A stretch of 64,000 nt of DNA. Origin: Anagrus nilaparvatae (Eukaryota; Arthropoda; Insecta; Hymenoptera; Mymaridae). The stretch is from positions 186,001-250,000 of the forward strand of contig JAKSXM010000266.1 in NCBI GenBank assembly GCA_022575985.1, written 5' to 3'. A program made the position numbers and the translations under genes. The first letter of the stretch is position 1. Every line of letters begins with the position of its first letter. This document shows, piece after piece, positions 32,086 to 45,039 of the stretch. The notes below the pieces were generated by a model that saw nothing but the letters and a program-made list of their open reading frames with translations, was not told where the DNA came from and did no database searches.

Positions 32086-34440
32086 ACGTTATAATTTGAA
32101 GCAACATTTTCGACTTAATGAGCATCTATATTTTCGTTATCTTTAACAAGTGGAAGTGTCAAGGACTCAATGCTTACAAATTCCGGATTATCATGAAATT
32201 TATTAATTGGATAACTAAAATGCGATGCTAAAATCAAAGATACATAAAAAATTTTTCTCTTTTTATTATCAATTTTTACCGAGCTCTTAATTTTATTAGT
32301 TTTTGAAAAGATGTTAAAATTTTTATTATTTATATCTATTATTTATATTAATTTTCTATTAATTCAAGTGCAAAATTAAATAAAACTAAAATTTAGGTTA
32401 TTTAACAACAGTTGATTTTAAATTTTTTATTTTAAGAAAATTATCCAATTCCTCTTAAATCGTGAAGTTAACTGATATTTGATAATAACAATAAAAATGT
32501 TGAAAATAAATTTTTTATTTAATAGAAATAAATAAGAATACTTGCTATTAATTTTATTTTGTAAATTAAGTAAATTAAAATAAAATAATTAATAATATTG
32601 TAAATTAAGTAAATTAAATTAAAAAAACTCAGTTTTCCTGAAAAATGCTATTATAAAAAATATTTTAAAATTTACTTACCTGACAAACTAGTTAACCCAA
32701 TATGTTCACTATGGTATTATAATTAGTTAATCATGTCTTTTTAATTTAAATTTTTATAAAAATATTAATCTTTGTTATTTGAGATCTGTAGAATATTTTG
32801 TTTATTTCAGCGTTTTACCAACTAAATGCTCGTATAATTCAAATAAATATGCCTCACTTATTAAACAAGAAAGTAAACATATTAGCAGGTATGTAAATAA
32901 AGTATATTATTATTAAATGCTGTGAATAAGAGATAGATGTAAAAAAATTATTTTTGGTAAACCAACTCCAAGTTGGTAAAAGCAAAAGTTAATTTTTGTT
33001 TAATTTAATTTTTTAATTATTAATTTTTTTTGTCGTACAGTTATTATATTGCACATAACAATTAAAAATTGAAGCCCCAATTTTCGTAGAAAATTTTTTA
33101 TTTAAATTTTTTGTTTTGTCATACAGGAAGCGTCTTGGTTGGATGCTTAACGTGACCAGAACTGACTACTTTGCATCCAAATACTATGTATAGATTTGTA
33201 CGTATGAGAGAATCTCCTCTATTACGTCTATTATTTTAACAATACAAATCAAAAAAAACTACTAGAGGTCCCCGTAAAGATCTTAACGTTCCCTAGTACC
33301 TACTGAATGGGGTCTATATACCTTCTAAATAAAGTATGCGAATCTATAGAATTCAAGGGACTTTGATTTACCATCCTAACCATCCTATTCCCGCTTGAAA
33401 AGGAGTATCAAACTTTACTTTCATAAATTAAAGAATGCACAAAAGTGTTGGTAGCATTATCACCAATCACCTTGTAATTGACTATCTACCATTGATATTT
33501 ACTATTAACAGTTATTTTTTGACTAGCCTTCAGTATTATGTAATCAATTATTGTAAATTTTCTTTTATCAAACTTTATTTTATGTATAGATTATATTTTA
33601 AAACCATTCAGTATTATTTAATTAATTATCGTAAATTTTTCTTTTATTTAATTTTAATTTTAAGTACACATTAAATTTTTTCTACAAAAAAATCTATTTA
33701 TATATATTGCAAATTATATTTTTCTTTTATTGATTAATCTATTTATTACCCGGGTAAAAATAAACCGTCGTAAGAGTATGCTAAGAGTATTCCTGTACAA
33801 TGATCGAGGCTCGAAAAATTTAAGAATTTCGCTCGAAAAAGTATTTTTTTAATATTCCCTGGAACAAATGGTCAAAAATACGATTTAATTTACACATAAA
33901 AATCATATTTTTTCTTGCTTCAAAAAGTATTAATTCTTATATATTTGCCCTTGATTAATTTTATTAATTCATAGCTTGACGTAAAAAAAGTGCTTAAAAA
34001 TATCTAAAGAATACTTTTCCAATCCTTGTTTTTATTACCGTCTGAACATTGGAAAAATAATATATTTGTTATACTTAATTTATTTATTTGTATACTTAAA
34101 AAATACTTTTTCGGAGCTCAAATTTTAGCATCGTAAGAGTACTGAAAAAATAATTTTTCTTATTCTCTGTATTTTGATTTATCATAAAGTTAAGCCGCGT
34201 ATCTATATTCGAAAAGTACTTATTCGGAGGTTGCATAATCATAGCTATGATATGATTTTATTTAATAAAAAACAGCGTGCCGATGATTAAATAGCTGCGG
34301 AAAAGTGTTATCATAATAATGTAAACATAATTAAAATATTTTTTTAATAAGTAAAAATATTTTTAAAAAAATAATTAAAAATATTATATAGTCACTATAA
34401 CAATATATTAAATATATATTTATTTTTTTTTATTTTTTTT
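32086..34440. other. AT-rich intergenic DNA
   Basis: No convincing gene, RNA or repeat in about 2.3 kb. The reading at 33435-33674 is rich in Tyr, Ile and Phe, as expected from base composition. Confidence 0.5.
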
Positions 34441-34450
34441 TTTTATTATT

Positions 34451-34520
34451 TGATGAGGATTTGAACCTGGGTCTTCCGCCTCAAAGGCCAACACTTAATC
34501 CGTTGCTCCACTATGACTGC
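34451..34520 (-). repeat. tRNA-like sequence, probably a tRNA-derived SINE head
   Basis: The reverse strand carries a polymerase III A box (TAGTGGAGCAACGG) and a perfect B box (GGTTCAAATCC) at tRNA spacing. Only three of five T-stem pairs form and the anticodon stem has a mismatch, so it is not a functional tRNA. An A-rich run follows on the same strand (34400-34450), as in SINEs. Confidence 0.6.
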
Positions 34521-34619
34521 ATGCAAAATAATAAAAATTTCTTATATAAAAGAGCAAAAGTTATAAATGAACTTATAATTTTTATGATTTAGGCCACAAA
34601 TCAGAGCAGTAAAATTATT

Positions 34620-35880
34620 TTAAAAGCATTTATTCCGAGCAAACATTAAACACCTATTTCGTATCGATGCAATAATTTCTAAATTTTTGGTTGCTCCGTA
34701 TTCGTTTGAAAAAATACTTAAACAATACTTTTTCGAGGGTAGGCTGGCTGCACAGACGTCAAACGTAAACAATAATAAAATAAACTTCCCTTACTATTTT
34801 TACAATATCTTAATGATATTAAAACGGCGATCAAAAAGATTAGAAACTAAAATAAATTTGGCAGAGAATTATTAATTTTACAAGTTTTTGTCAGTAATAA
34901 ACAAGTCTTAAAAAGCTTCAAAAAATATTCTTTCGAAGATGATTTTACTGTTCAATGAATTTTAAACTCAGATCCGTTACAAAGCAGATTTTATATTCTT
35001 TTGGTTATCTATAAATATGTTTTCAGAGATTCTGTTGCCGCGAGTACCGTTCCTATTTCACATCGATGCGATGATTTTAAAATTTTTTTTTGCTCAGTAC
35101 TCGTTTGAAAAAATAATTAAACAATACTTTTTCGAGGGTCCGCTAGCTGCAAAGACGACAAACTTAAACAATAACGAGATAACCCTCCCTTACTATGTTT
35201 ACAATATCATAATGATACTAAAACGGTGAATAAAATAATTAGAAACTTAAATGAATTCAGTACAGAGTTACAATTTTGTGTCGATTAAAAAAAAGACGTT
35301 AAAAGTATCAAAAAATATTCTTTCGGAGACGATTTTACTATATAATGAATATTAAACTCACACCCGTTTCACAGCGTATTTTATATTTATTTAGTATTCA
35401 AAAATCTTGTTTTATATGATTCTGTTACCGCGAATACCGAACTTGGTTGAAAAAATACTTAAACAATACTTTTTCTAGGGTCGGTAGACTGTCAAGATGT
35501 AACGCGTAGATATCAATGAAACAATCTTCTCTTATTGTGTTTAGAATAATTTGAGGATATTAAAACGGCGAATAAACTAATAAGAAATTAAAATGAATTC
35601 AGCAGAGAGTTACAATTTTGTGACGATTAAAACAAAGACATAAGAAGTATCAAAAATATCCTTTCGAAGACGATTTTACAATATAATGAATATTCAACTC
35701 ACATCCGTTTCAAAGCAGATTTTATATTCTTTTATTACTCTAAAATCATGTTTTCAGTGTTTCAGTTGACGCGAAAACAGATTTTGTTTTGCACCGATGC
35801 AATGATTTCTAGATTTTTTTAGACTGGGAACTCGTTTCAAAGAGTATCAAAATAATACTCTTAAAAACAAATTTTAATAA
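34620..35880 (+). repeat. Satellite-like tandem repeat of about 340-400 bp
   Basis: The phrase AACAATACTTTTTCGAGGGT recurs at 34721 and 35120, with a variant at 35462. A fourth degenerate unit begins near 35765. Shared flanks include an ATCGATGCAATGATTTCT-type block and TCCGTTTCAAAGCAGATTTT. Spacing is 399 and 342 bp. No coding. Confidence 0.8.
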
Positions 35881-37100
35881 AATATTTAATGAATTTATGA
35901 CCAAAAAAAATAAAAATTTATGTAAATTTTATTATGATATAAGGAAACGATAATATAAGGTTATGTTTAAAAAAATAAATTTTATTTGGTAAATTTGTAT
36001 GTAATAATATTTATAATAGATTTTTAATTTTTTAAAATTTTTTGTGGAAACAAGATAAGGATTATTTGAGGATCATATTAAGTATATTTTCCTATATTAA
36101 ACAGTAAGTATAAGTATACTTGCTAATTCAGTAGGATGTTTCATAATTAACAAAATTCATTTGGACTGTTAAGCAAAAACAAAAATAAATATTTATTTAG
36201 ATATGATTTATTCAATATCTTACACCAAATACAGTGAACAATCATTTTTGAAACAAGCTTTTGGATTGTCAGCAAATGAAAAAAAAAAACTAAACCTGCC
36301 CAAGAATACCAGAACACGGTTAATTACAATTATTATTATGAGCTTGCAGGAAATATATTTACAATTCTGTAATTTTTACATTGTCTCAGGATTTTCACTA
36401 TTTTTATAATTTTTTTAGTTTCAACGTCCCATTATTTTTATATGTAAGTCAAGTGTTCTTGTCTGATGCAGCAAACAACCACAAAGAAAAACCCATTTGT
36501 TTTCTGGTCAATGAATATGGATTTAATATACATTAATATGTGGTTGGCTCTGAAGATTAGCTCAAGGTGCAAATAAAAATAAATCCTAATTTATTTTTAA
36601 ATTTTCAAATTATTGTAGGTAACCTTATTTATAATTCTGGTCAATGTATACTACTTTTGTGTCATGTTATTACTATGGAAGTAGCAGGTCAACTGATCAC
36701 TATAAACTATCTACTAACTATTAGACATCAACCCGATCAGGAATCGAAACACGGCGTTCGCGAGTAACTCTATAGTTTAGTAATGTTAACTACCTAGTTT
36801 CTCGCATTGTAACGTGGCCGATATTAGCGAGGCCCTACCTTTGCGAAAGCGAGTTGCAATAAATTTACCCCCAATTTTACTTCAACTCGCAAATACAAAC
36901 AATGCATGAGTTATAACAGGTTATAAACTGTATATTAAACACATATATTATTTAATTAATAAAATGTTTTTCATTTAATAAGAAAATATTAAGTTTTAAA
37001 AATTGATTATTGAAATTGATATTAAAATATAAATTTATATCAATTAAAAAATTTTAAAAAGACGATAAAAGTTAATTGTTACTATGAATAATGTTTTCAA
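35881..37100. other. AT-rich intergenic DNA
   Basis: No gene seen. A less AT-rich patch at 36725-36850 has no recognisable identity. Confidence 0.4.
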
Positions 37101-37332
37101 TGCTATAATTGCATAAAAACATTTTAAATTACTACTTTTATATAAAATAGGACAATAATCGAAAAAAATATTTAGAATGGCGTATAGTTTCTGCTAAAGT
37201 CAATAAAAATATTTTTATGCTAACATTGCATAAAAACATTTGAAATTGCAATTTTTATATAAAACAGGACACTAATCGAAAATAATTTAGAATGACGTAT
37301 AGTTTCTGCTGAAGTCAATAAAAATTTTTCAA
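37101..37332 (+). repeat. Tandem duplication of a 117-bp unit
   Basis: Two copies (from 37101 and 37218) share TTGCATAAAAACATTT, TTTTATATAAAA, ACTAATCGAAA and CGTATAGTTTCTGCT. Confidence 0.8.
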
Positions 37333-37999
37333 TTGTTGCGTAGGCATAGTATGGGAAGAATGTTAATATGTTTTTGTAATATTATATTTAATATGTTTAA
37401 TTTCGTGGAAGATGCTTAGTAAAAGAGATCACTAATAGAAAAATAATAAAAAACAATATGTGGGAATGGTATTTACGAGCTTATAGATTGAAAGCCAATA
37501 TGAAAAACAACATCTTGGACGTCAAAGAGCAACCTTTGAACTTGGTATAGAAAACACCTACGACAACATAAAAATTCTTCTCATACAGTAGCTACATTCT
37601 TTCACACGGTTTAACGCATATAAGCTACTGTCCAGGAATGTCGTGAGACACTTGTTGTAAAACACTTCATTAGAATACTTGTTTGGGATCACTTGTTACA
37701 CTAACTTACGTTCGGATCTCGATATTAGCATCTTGTAGTTATACTTATATTATGGAACTTAGAGTATTTAAATAAACAAACAAGTTATATTCAACTACTT
37801 TGGTTAATTTATTTTCCTCTACAATAAACCAGCCTTAAAATAACTTTAAGGTCCGAATAAAAAGAATTCTTGCATCACCTGAGAAAAAATATTTAATAAT
37901 CCAGCAATTACGCTACAGATTATTTGGAGGCTTCGGAGGAAAATTGGAAAATTTTTTTTCCCAACCAGAAAAAAAAAAATAAAAAAAAAAATTTTTTTT
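37333..37999. other. AT-rich intergenic DNA
   Basis: No gene seen. A/T homopolymers occupy 37965-38020. Confidence 0.4.
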
Positions 38000-38359
38000 T
38001 TGTCAAAATTTTTTTTTTGGGAACAAATTGAAAAATATATGGATGGAGGACTCATAAGACGATTTATCAGGAAAATATTTCAAGGAAAATTATTTAACAA
38101 CAAACGAAAATCAACTTCAAGGAGAAGATTGCATAACGAGATATTACTACACAATACGGAGCAACGACTAATTATTCAACAGCAAGGAGAAATTAACAAC
38201 TATATATTACTGAAATCTTTCAATAAGGGAGCAGCGAGGAAGGTTCTTTATCGACGGACGTGCAGCAAATCGATTGCAGTTCCATTTATTGATCGAGGAA
38301 TAATTGGACATCTAACTACGGAAATATTTGCACAGCTGTTAGAGGATTTGGGTCAATAG
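38000..38359 (+). other. Unrecognised basic reading frame of uncertain status
   Basis: A frame open for about 110 codons ends HLTTEIFAQLLEDLGQ at a TAG (38357-38359). It is rich in Arg, Lys and Gln, and its composition differs from the neighbouring A/T runs. No ATG occurs at its beginning (it opens in a T run), and no domain is recognised. A donor-like GTAAGC at about 38405 follows. It may be an exon or a piece of a decayed element. Confidence 0.35.
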
Positions 38360-38665
38360 GTCATGGAGATGGAAAAAGTAGGAGTAGCCTTTGTAGCGGC
38401 TTGGTAAGCTAAGTATATTTTATTTTATATTTTTCTTTCTTCTCTTTCGTCTAACATTTAAGACAATACTCGATTTTGAGAGTTAAATTAAATTTTTTTT
38501 TATTATTATTAAATGGTAAAATATTATTAAGAATGTAGGAATATTTAAAATTGTTTGAAATTAATTTGTTAACAAATTTTTTTTAATTAATTTGGATATT
38601 TTTATTTTATAAGAAATAAAAAAAAAGTATAACAATAATTTTATTTATTTTTTTTTTGTAATATT

Positions 38666-39635
38666 CACGCCTAGCTAGAAAGACCGGATTATGAAAAGGT
38701 CGGGCACTTCGGATTTTATAGCGGAAAATTAATGTTCAGACACTCAGGAAATAGTACCTTTTCGGTTTTAAATGTTTCATCTATATTTTGGCGAGTTATT
38801 TGATAAAACGTGTCTCTGGGGGGAGCAGAAAATGAGCAAAAATTAGAACTGCTCGGATCAGGCTGAAATTTTCAGGAAAGGTTGATTTTTTGGTCCCCAG
38901 AAACATGTTGAAACCCGTTTTTGAAAATCAGTAATTCTCTTCGAGATATTTATCAATATGCCTCCCATTTAAAATACATGGGAAAACCCATTTTTTTGCG
39001 GCTTTTCTGATTTTGCTTCACAATTTTAGTTTGACTAAGCACCAAACCAACGAGAAAAGTTTGGTTTAACATTCATTCAAATGTCTGCTTTATTAGAAAG
39101 AGGATTGGTGTTTGGCCAACGTGGCCAAACGCCTCTATGTCTGAAAAAATTGCGTTTAAAATTGAAAAAATAACGATTTTTAAAAATTGCGTATATTAAA
39201 TTATTTATATGTATATAATTTATTTAAAATTAATGTAAAAAAAACTTTTCTCGTTGGTTTGGTGCTTGGTCAAACTAAAATCGTGGAGCAAAATAAGAAA
39301 AACCGCTACTAAATGGCTTTTCCCATGTATTTTAAATGGGAGACATATTGATAAATATCTCGAAGAGAATTAATTTTCAAATACGGGTTTCAACATGTTT
39401 CTGGGGACTAAAAAATCAACCTTTCCTGAAAATTTCAGCCTGATCCGAGCAGTTCTAATTTTTGCTCATTTTCAGCTCCCCCCAGAGACACGTTTTATCA
39501 AATAACTCGCCAAAATATAGCTGAAACATTTAAAAACGAAAAGGTACTATTTCCTGAGTGTCTGAACATTCATTTTCCGCTATAAAATCTGAATTGCCCG
39601 ACCTTTTCATAATCCGGTCTTTCTAGCTAGGCGTG
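38666..39635. mobile_element. 970-bp foldback element with 4-bp TSD
   Basis: Two nearly identical inverted arms, 38666-39060 and 39244-39635, flank a 183-bp centre. The outer ends read CACGCCTAGCTAGAAAGACC. TATT at 38662-38665 is repeated at 39636-39639, giving a target-site duplication. The arms are over 90% identical by eye and no protein is encoded. It sits just upstream of the gypsy element beginning near 39.8 kb and may have landed in its 5' region. Confidence 0.92.
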
Positions 39636-39798
39636 TATTACCATATAAAAAAAATATATATAAATAATCAAGCATATATATATATGATAGAGAATACTTA
39701 ATAAATAACAGTTATCATAAAATAAATAAACAAGTTATTTTCCAAATAAATAGAATAGTAGAATAAGATAAAATGAATTATATAATAATAAAGCGAAA

Positions 39799-41689
39799 AT
39801 GGTTGAAAATAAAATTATTAAAATGAATAATTATTATCGAGACACTAACGGAGGGAATTTTTCCGATGCTGAGGAAGAAAGTTTAAGTTCTATATTTTAT
39901 AATATGTATAAGGCTAATAGCGAAACTAATATAACCGCTGCGGTAGATAATGAAAAAAATAAGAGAGAAACAGTTACGGTAAAGGTAGATAATAAAGATA
40001 AATTTAGCGATTATGCAAATGTATTTACGTCAAGTCCAAATTTTTCAAAAGCAGTAGAAAATATTACATTAGGTAGAGGTAGAGGTTGGCTTAGGAGACC
40101 TATATTAAAAACAACTAGTGGAATAAATAATAAAGGTAAAAGAGAAACTCAAAATATAGATTCAATATTTAGAAATAGGGATGAAATGGTAATTCAACAC
40201 AGGTTGATAGGCCTGTTTATAATTATTTTATTGAAGAACCTAGGTTAGGTAATGGTAATATTCCATTAAATGCAGCGTCGAGTACAATTCCTAGTTATGA
40301 CAGACGTCCTGAAACACTTAAGGCATTTCAAAAAGTTATTAGAGATATATTAGCTACTTATGGCAATCAAAGTGAAAAATGGGTATTAAATACTATTGGG
40401 GGGAAACTTAGATGTAGGGCAAAATTAGCATATGGGGGTATTGCACCAGCATACGATTCGGTAGAACAGTTATTACAAGACTTGAAGTTAACCTTTGGGG
40501 GGATACAAGATGCAGACACAATTAGGTTAGAATTACGTCGTGTAGAGCAAGATTTTGATAAACCAGTGTGCGATTATGCATTAGTAGTTCAAAATCTGGA
40601 ACAAATTATATTCTCACTTTATGATTCATCAGTAAGTATGACTGTAGAAGAAAGGGAGTATCAAAAGAAAAGAACAAAGCTTGAGTCATTAGAATGTTTT
40701 TTATATGGCCTTAAAAACCCTCCAGAATATAGAGTGTCTGCTAAAAAACCAATGAGTTTACGAGAAGCAGCTAATATAGCAGTAAACTTTTAGGGGAGAT
40801 CTAAAGTCTTGGAAAGACATGAAAACTGTGTTACAAGACCGAATAAAAATTGCTCTTCTACACATTCTTCAATACCTCAAAGAAACTTAAATTATTTTGA
40901 AGAGCAAGAATCAGATGCGACAAGTGATTCATCGGTAGATTTAAATAATTTGTGGGCATTGTTAGCCCTTTTAGCCACAAAAGTAATTATTATAGCTACG
41001 GTAAAAGCAGATTCTCCTTATTGCAAAAGCCCTCATGAATTAAAAACTCGTCAAAAATTTTTTAAGCAATAGAACCAGGGGAAATAAAAATAGAAGTAAA
41101 TAAAATTAAAAGAAATAATGACCAAGAATATACTAATACTAATCAAAGTATTCAATTTTTTCCTTACCCATTGTGGGCTAATCCACAAAATAGAGTAAAT
41201 CCAGAGTTTGAAAATGAAATGAGTAATTTTAGGCAACAAAGTCAAAATCCATATTATAGAAATGTAGGGTATAGTTATAATAGAAATTTTAATGGGTATA
41301 ATAATTATAATACTGGGTTTAGAAATTTTAATAATGGATATAGATATGATAGAAATTTTGGGAATAATAAATTTTCGAATAGATTTAATTCAAATAAAAG
41401 ATTTCAAAATAAAAATTTTGAGCGATATAATTATGGAGAAAGAAACTTTAATAACTCTAGTAACAACACGTTTAATCGTAACAATAGTGGGAGACTAAAT
41501 TATAGTAGGGGTAATAATAATAATTTTAGTAGAGAAAGTAGATGTCAAGTTTATAAAAATGGTAACGGTAGAAATAATGTAACAGGTTTAAATAATGATA
41601 GACAAAGAGGAAATATTAATAACAGAGATGCTAGAAATACCTTGTCAAATGGGTATATTAATAAAAATGAGTTCCAAAATTTAAACTAA
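39799..41689 (+). pseudogene. gag: Gag of a plus-strand gypsy-type element, Asn-rich tail
   Basis: 39799-40248 is a hydrophilic N-terminal part. From about 40212, in another frame, comes a capsid-like region that continues to 40793 (TLKAFQKVIRDILATYGNQS; CFLYGLKNPPEYRVSAKKP). After a frameshift, 41171-41689 encodes 172 residues dominated by Asn, Arg, Phe, Tyr and Gly (NFNGYNNYNTGFRNFNNGYR). It ends around CQVYKNGNG, which looks like a zinc knuckle that lost a Cys and the His. The low-complexity tail would bind RNA or phase-separate if expressed. Frameshifts and stops make this copy non-functional. Confidence 0.75.
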
Positions 41690-41839
41690 TTAAGAGCTCG
41701 ATTTTAAAACTTACGGAAAGCGAAATCGAGCATACAAAATATAATTTACAAAAAAATAATATCCCAAATAAAAAGAAATTTATAGCTTCAGTAAATATAA
41801 ATTATGAAGTATCTAAGAAAATACCTCCAACAGTTGTAT

Positions 41840-44663
41840 TACAATGTTAGCAATTAGTATCAGGTACAGGAACTTTTTACGTAGATTCTGGAGCTGAGGT
41901 TAGCTTATTAAAAGGGTCAGCGTTACGCTAACAAGAATTTGTTAATAGAAATACAATTATTAAAATAGTAGGGGTAACCAGTCATGAAAGTTATACTAAG
42001 GGTACAATAACTTTAGATTTAATGGGTTGTGAATGTTTATTTAATGTAGTTTCAGACGATTTTCGTCTTGACTCTGATGGGTTATTAGGGATTGATGCAT
42101 TACAGAGATATGAAGGACAAATTGATCTTGGAAGGATGAGATTACAGTTTGGGCCTTATATAGTTCCATTTTTACGTAGAGAAAGGTTTTTTATTAAATC
42201 TAAATCGGTGCAATATATTTATGTATGCATAAAAAATATTGAAAAACAAGAAGGTTATATACCACTGTTAGATATACACCTTAATTTAATAATAGGGGAA
42301 GCAATTGTAACGAATAGAAATGGTAGAGCGAGAATAAGGTGTGTTAATACTTCAGAAACATAGTTGAGTTAGAAACCCCGTTAGTAGAGTAACAGGATTA
42401 CGAAAATTCTGCAGATATTAAAGAGGCAGAATATTGGGATTCTGATACAAATTTTGATAGGGATTTAGTATCGGAAAAAATTATTAAAGAATTTGATTTA
42501 AAAGATTTAAACGAAGAGGAAATAAAATCTTTGAGATCGATAGCTTTTGATTATGATGATCGGTTTTATGTAAAAGGTAGGAAATTTACTAGTACACCAT
42601 GGATAAAACAAAAGATAGAATTAAAAAACGATACGCCTATTAAATATAGAGTATTTAGACACCCACCTGAAGTTAAGAAAGAAATGGAAAAAATTTTAAA
42701 AGAACAATTGGAGTTAGGCATAATACAGCCATCCCAATCTTCTTATTCTAGTCCACTATGGATTGTAGCTAAAAAGGATCTGGATGAGAAGGGGAATAAA
42801 AGATATAGAGTGGTAGCGGATTACAGAAAGTTAAATGATTTAATTTTAGCTGATAATTACCCAATTTCAGGTATAACAGGCATTTTGGACCAGCTAAGAG
42901 AAGCCATATATGTCTCAAACTTAGATTTGAAATTCGCTTATTATCAAGTAAAAATAGAGCCAGAATCAACACAATACACTAGTTTTAGCTACTGTGCAGG
43001 CCAATATGAATTTTTAAGAATGGGAATGGGTATTAAAACATCCCCGAGTGTGTTCTGTAGGCTAATTGACATGGTTTTAGCAGGTATGCTACATGAAATA
43101 TTCGCTTATTTGGATGACATCATTGTTTACGCTAAAAATCTGGAAGACCATGATAGAAAATGCAGAATGCTGTTGGATAGACTTAGAAGTGCTAAGTTAC
43201 TATTAGATCCTAGGAAGTGTTTCTTCCTAAAACGAGAAACAGAATTTCTGAAGCATAAAATCGGAAATAATCAACTAAAACCGACTGATAAAAAAGTAGA
43301 ACCAGTAAAAAATTTCCTAGTACCAATTAATCAAAAGAAAGTAAAAAGTTTCTTAGGACTAACATCTTATTATAGAAAATTTATAAAAAATTATTCAAAA
43401 ATAGCAAAGCCTTTATTAGATTTATTGAAAAAAGATCAACCTTTTAAATGGGAAGAAGAACAACAAATAGCCTTTGAAACTTTAAGACAAAAATTAATAG
43501 AGGAACCGGTACTAGTGTCACAAGATTTTAGCTGCGATTTTATAGTGGTCACGGATAGCTCAGATTTTGCAGCGGGCTGTATTTTACAAAAAGTTGATGA
43601 TCAGGGTAGGGAACATGTTATAGCTTATGCTTCAAAAATACTGAATAGTTCTCAGGCGAAATGGGATATTTATCATAAATAATTATTTGCGATATGTTAT
43701 GCGACAAAAGTTTTTAAGGGATATTTATACAGTAGAAAATTTTATGTTTATACAGATTCTCATTCTTGACTTTTTTACATCAATCAAAACAAACAGATCT
43801 GAGATCTTGCCATCTAAGAGCCAAATTAATGAATTTGAAATTCTGAGCATAGATATTCACGGACCTATGAAGAAAATTCAAGGTTATAAATATATTTTAT
43901 CACATGCATATGTACTTTGATGCATTACTTCATTCCGATAACATTAAAAAGGGCAGATGCTCAGGAAGTGGCTAGAGCGCTAGTCAACCATGTATTCGCA
44001 CCCTATGCATGCCCTATCGCAATAAATACGAATCAAGATGTAGTATTCCAAAGAAGAGTCCTAGAAGGACTGGCTAGAATATTTTAAGTGAAAAAATTTC
44101 ATACCACAGCTTTTAGGCCTAGCAGCCAAGGAGTAATTGAGAGACAGCATAAACCATTAGCAGCTTTCTTACGTACTTATGTAACAATAGATAAATCATG
44201 GGTAGATTGGTTGCCACTCGCCGTGCATTCGATGAATTCAGCGAAATCTGAATCAACAAATTTTTCTGAATTCGAATTATTATTTGGACATAAAGTAAGA
44301 GTACCTTCACAATTTCCACCACGAGAGTCAGTTAGACTATATGATGACTATTTAGCGTATGTAACAGAAAAGTTACAGCATTTAAGAGCTTAAGCAGGAC
44401 TAACAATGATAAAACGTAAATATAAAAGTCGTGAATACTATAATGAAAAGTTAAATACGTGTTCTTTTATAATTGGGGAGGAAGTTTATTTAATGAATAA
44501 CAGAATACAACCCCAGCATGATAAAAGAAAATTTATTGGTCCTTTTGAAATCACAGATATAAATTATGAACTCCATAATGCAGAAATTCAGCATGGGGAT
44601 TATGTAAAAAGTAGTACACTTAAATTTATTAAAAAAAGCAGTGGATGCTGTAAAACCGGGTAA
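41840..44663 (+). pseudogene. pol: Pol of the plus-strand gypsy-type element, internally deleted
   Basis: Protease: FYVDSGAEVSLLKGSALR near 41880, with two stops nearby. 42022-42363 is its continuation. 42531-43682 (383 codons) is RT with SNLDLKFAYYQV, the intact active-site box AYLDDIIVYAK, and the start of RNase H (VVTDSSDFAAGCILQKV), ending abruptly at AKWDIYHK. RNase H and the zinc-binding part of integrase are then mostly missing. 43687-44393 holds integrase core pieces, including FRPSSQGVIERQH with the catalytic Glu. 44406-44663 is the GPY/F-like C-terminus (RKFIGPFEITDI). Expected LTRs were not found. Confidence 0.85.
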
Positions 44664-45039
44664 TATTATAAAAAAACCGGAAACAGGGTATTAATATTTA
44701 TTGATTTACTAAATTTCTGTTAATTTAATTTTTTTTAGTTATAAAAATAGTAGAACAAATATAATTTTATAAAATATTAAGATAATAATATGAAAGTATA
44801 TATAAAAGTATATATAAGTATAAAGAAAAAGAATCTCATATAAAATAATAATTTATTCCGATATGGTGCGCAATATATAGCAAATAGGCATAGTTTGCAA
44901 TGCGCAATATTTTTTTTTTTAAACACGTACATATAGTATTTTTTTTTTAAATTAATAAAAATAGATGGATTAGATAGATGCAGTATATTGTTATAATAAA
45001 ATTATATTATTTAAAATATAAAAAATAGCTTAAGGAAAC
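44664..45039. other. AT-rich junction between two retroelements
   Basis: Probably includes the 3' end of the plus-strand gypsy element, but no LTR repeat could be matched. The last four bases, AAAC (45036-45039), flank the LTR that begins at 45040. Confidence 0.4.

Noticed and set aside
34451..34520. Functional tRNA gene
   Set aside because: A and B boxes are present, but the T stem and anticodon stem do not pair properly and an A-rich tail follows.
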